The position numbers and the translations under genes are program-made. Positions 62,601 to 64,000 of a stretch of DNA of 64,000 bases are shown here, piece after piece. The stretch lies in assembly GCA_000226015.1 (NCBI GenBank), contig JH153798.1, forward strand, positions 53,851-117,850, given 5' to 3'. The stretch comes from Mnemiopsis leidyi. Taxonomy: Eukaryota > Ctenophora > Tentaculata > Lobata > Bolinopsidae. A model generated the notes under the pieces. It worked only from the letters and a program-made list of their open reading frames with translations. It was not told the DNA's origin and made no database searches. Numbering within the stretch: the stretch's first letter is position 1; the number at the start of each line of letters is the position of its first letter.

Positions 62601-63637
62601 CAAACCATTCTGTTTAAAATGCATTGAGTTATCCGCAAGATCAACCTAGTACTCTAGTAGGTTTCTTTTTCTAGCCATAGCACTAATCGAAGTTAGCTGC
62701 AGGCTCGTTACATAATACTGCAAAAAAGGAAGCTGTTGGCAAATGGATTGATAATGATCATTTATTATCGGGACACTTGATAATCCATTGTTAATGGCAC
62801 CCGATACTACTGCCAACATAGCAAATTTCTTATATTTCGTTTTGTATAGAAACTTAGCAAGTTTTGAAAGATCAAGCTAAGGTGCAACAAAGTGCTTTAT
62901 AATATGTGGGCGGGCCATTGCACTTTTAAAATCGATTAGTATAACTATATCATTAAACTATCAATTGTGAATACAATCGCTCAAAAGTTGAAGGTCAAAG
63001 TAAAAGAATTGTAGTAAGTAATCAAATATCATGAAAGCGAATAAAACTTGCTAAGTACTGTGCAGCCAGCAGCAGACAAAGGGATAGGTATCGAAGATAT
63101 AGATTGCCTGTTTTGTACGTGCAACCGACACTTGCGATTGTCGGTCGAAACCCTAGCTCACCGGTATTAAAAGCTTTTAGCAAAGTCTTATATAAGAATT
63201 GACTGCACAAAATCTCAGTGTCTCCAGCAGCCAGCTATCCAGATTCTTGTATACAAGAATGTGGTTAAAATTTACAGTATAAGAATGCGCGAAAATTCTA
63301 TGATGTCACTGCGTTTAAAATACTACACTCGAATTGCAAATGATACACAAACTATTGTACAAAGATCGTCAAAATTCTGACAACAAAACTAACAAAATTG
63401 TAAGGTGTACATCTAAGGCGTACGGCATTAAATAATTCATGATATAACATCAGTGAACTATAAAATACTGAGCTCTATACACAAAACTCACATTAGTCCA
63501 ATATAATCATAATTACTGTACTGATATATTCTTCAAATAGAGTCGGGCTCGACAAAGCCACGGCCTACCCATTTAAGAATTGGATTTAATATTCAATGTA
63601 TAACACTTGACAACAATCCAGCGATTATTAACCATAG
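56641..63637. other. No gene identified
   Basis: AT-rich sequence. ORFs at 56660-57127 (+), 57711-57914 (-), 58857-59275 (-) and 61389-61703 (-) were read; none shows a domain, a signal peptide with sensible context, or linked splice sites. The stretch 57795-57930 on the minus strand, ending at a GTGAGT donor, is weakly exon-like. No RNA gene was seen. Confidence 0.45.
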
Positions 63638-63757
63638 ACAAGCACACAAGTACGTGAAGTTTCTGGAATTTGATTCAAGAAAGAAAAGGATTCAGTACCA
63701 ATATGATGACCATCGCCACGTGTGGTTAACCCAAGTTACCAAACGCAATCACAGATG
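63638..63757 (+). CDS. Possible exon of a gene extending right
   Basis: A 120-nt open stretch between an ACCATAG acceptor and a GTAAGA donor encodes AHKYVKFLEFDSRKKRIQYQ followed by YDDHRHVWLTQVTKRNHRW. Alternating basic/aromatic strands and the YDD turn vaguely recall Tudor/chromo-like beta barrels in chromatin proteins. No neighbouring exon is visible on either side, so this rests on one exon-like stretch only. Confidence 0.25.
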
Positions 63758-64000
63758 GTAAGAACATTTAGAGCACTTGCCGCTTGGTGGGTACTATGGA
63801 GGAACTCTATACTTTAATAGTCTAGAAAAATACTAAATGGGTACGCCGTTTAGGGGCTAGTTCGAGGGAAGGAATGTTGTCTACTTGGTTTCAAGAGAAT
63901 GTTATCATTAAACATGTTGTACACAAAATATTCTGTCTATTTAATAGGTCTTTTCCTTTGGAAAAGAAAATTTCGATAACTTCTGGCCAGATACTAGAAA

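Overview
The window is nuclear DNA of an animal, probably a marine invertebrate. Genes are split by many short introns with GT..AG ends and T-rich acceptors, and AATAAA signals follow several stop codons. Class A GPCRs, SLC6-type transporters, eukaryotic topoisomerase II and an opine dehydrogenase (an anaerobic-glycolysis enzyme typical of marine invertebrates) all occur. I cannot fix the phylum; a non-bilaterian is possible. Three assembly gaps (N runs) are present. All exon models below were built by eye, using homology, splice signals and reading phase.

Layout. (1) 1-11668, + strand: the C-terminal two thirds of DNA topoisomerase II in 22 visible exons (1,312 residues). The ATPase half lies off the left edge. 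Its introns hold an antisense single-exon GPCR (3341-4360), a divergent pair of bacterial-looking tRNA-Leu(CAA) genes (8713-8995), a CT microsatellite and a 55-bp tandem repeat. (2) 12350-13047, - strand: a three-exon gene for an 84-residue secreted peptide. (3) 15641-41411, + strand: a 35-exon gene whose exons join in frame into a 1,539-residue protein with two complete SLC6-like 12-helix cores in tandem and an acidic/coiled tail. This is the most unusual item in the window. Its intron 23 is about 12.8 kb and holds an intronless gene for a 398-residue secreted protein with an internal duplication (30826-32022), a LINE fragment and a 953-bp gap. (4) 42180-43670: a CpG-rich island made of repeated modules. 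(5) 44541-49496, + strand: a five-exon opine dehydrogenase (409 residues), with one intron best read as GC-AG. (6) 50791-51900, - strand: a single-exon class A GPCR, convergent with the dehydrogenase. (7) 51901-64000: mostly noncoding, with a LINE tail, a 40-bp satellite flanking an 830-bp gap, and one possible exon at the right edge.

The genes do not form an obvious pathway. Topoisomerase II acts in the nucleus, the SLC6-like protein and both GPCRs are plasma-membrane proteins, two genes encode secreted products, and the dehydrogenase is cytosolic. Organisation is by nesting and interleaving. Several start codons sit just downstream of splice-acceptor-like sequence, so 5'-UTR introns or spliced-leader addition may be common here.
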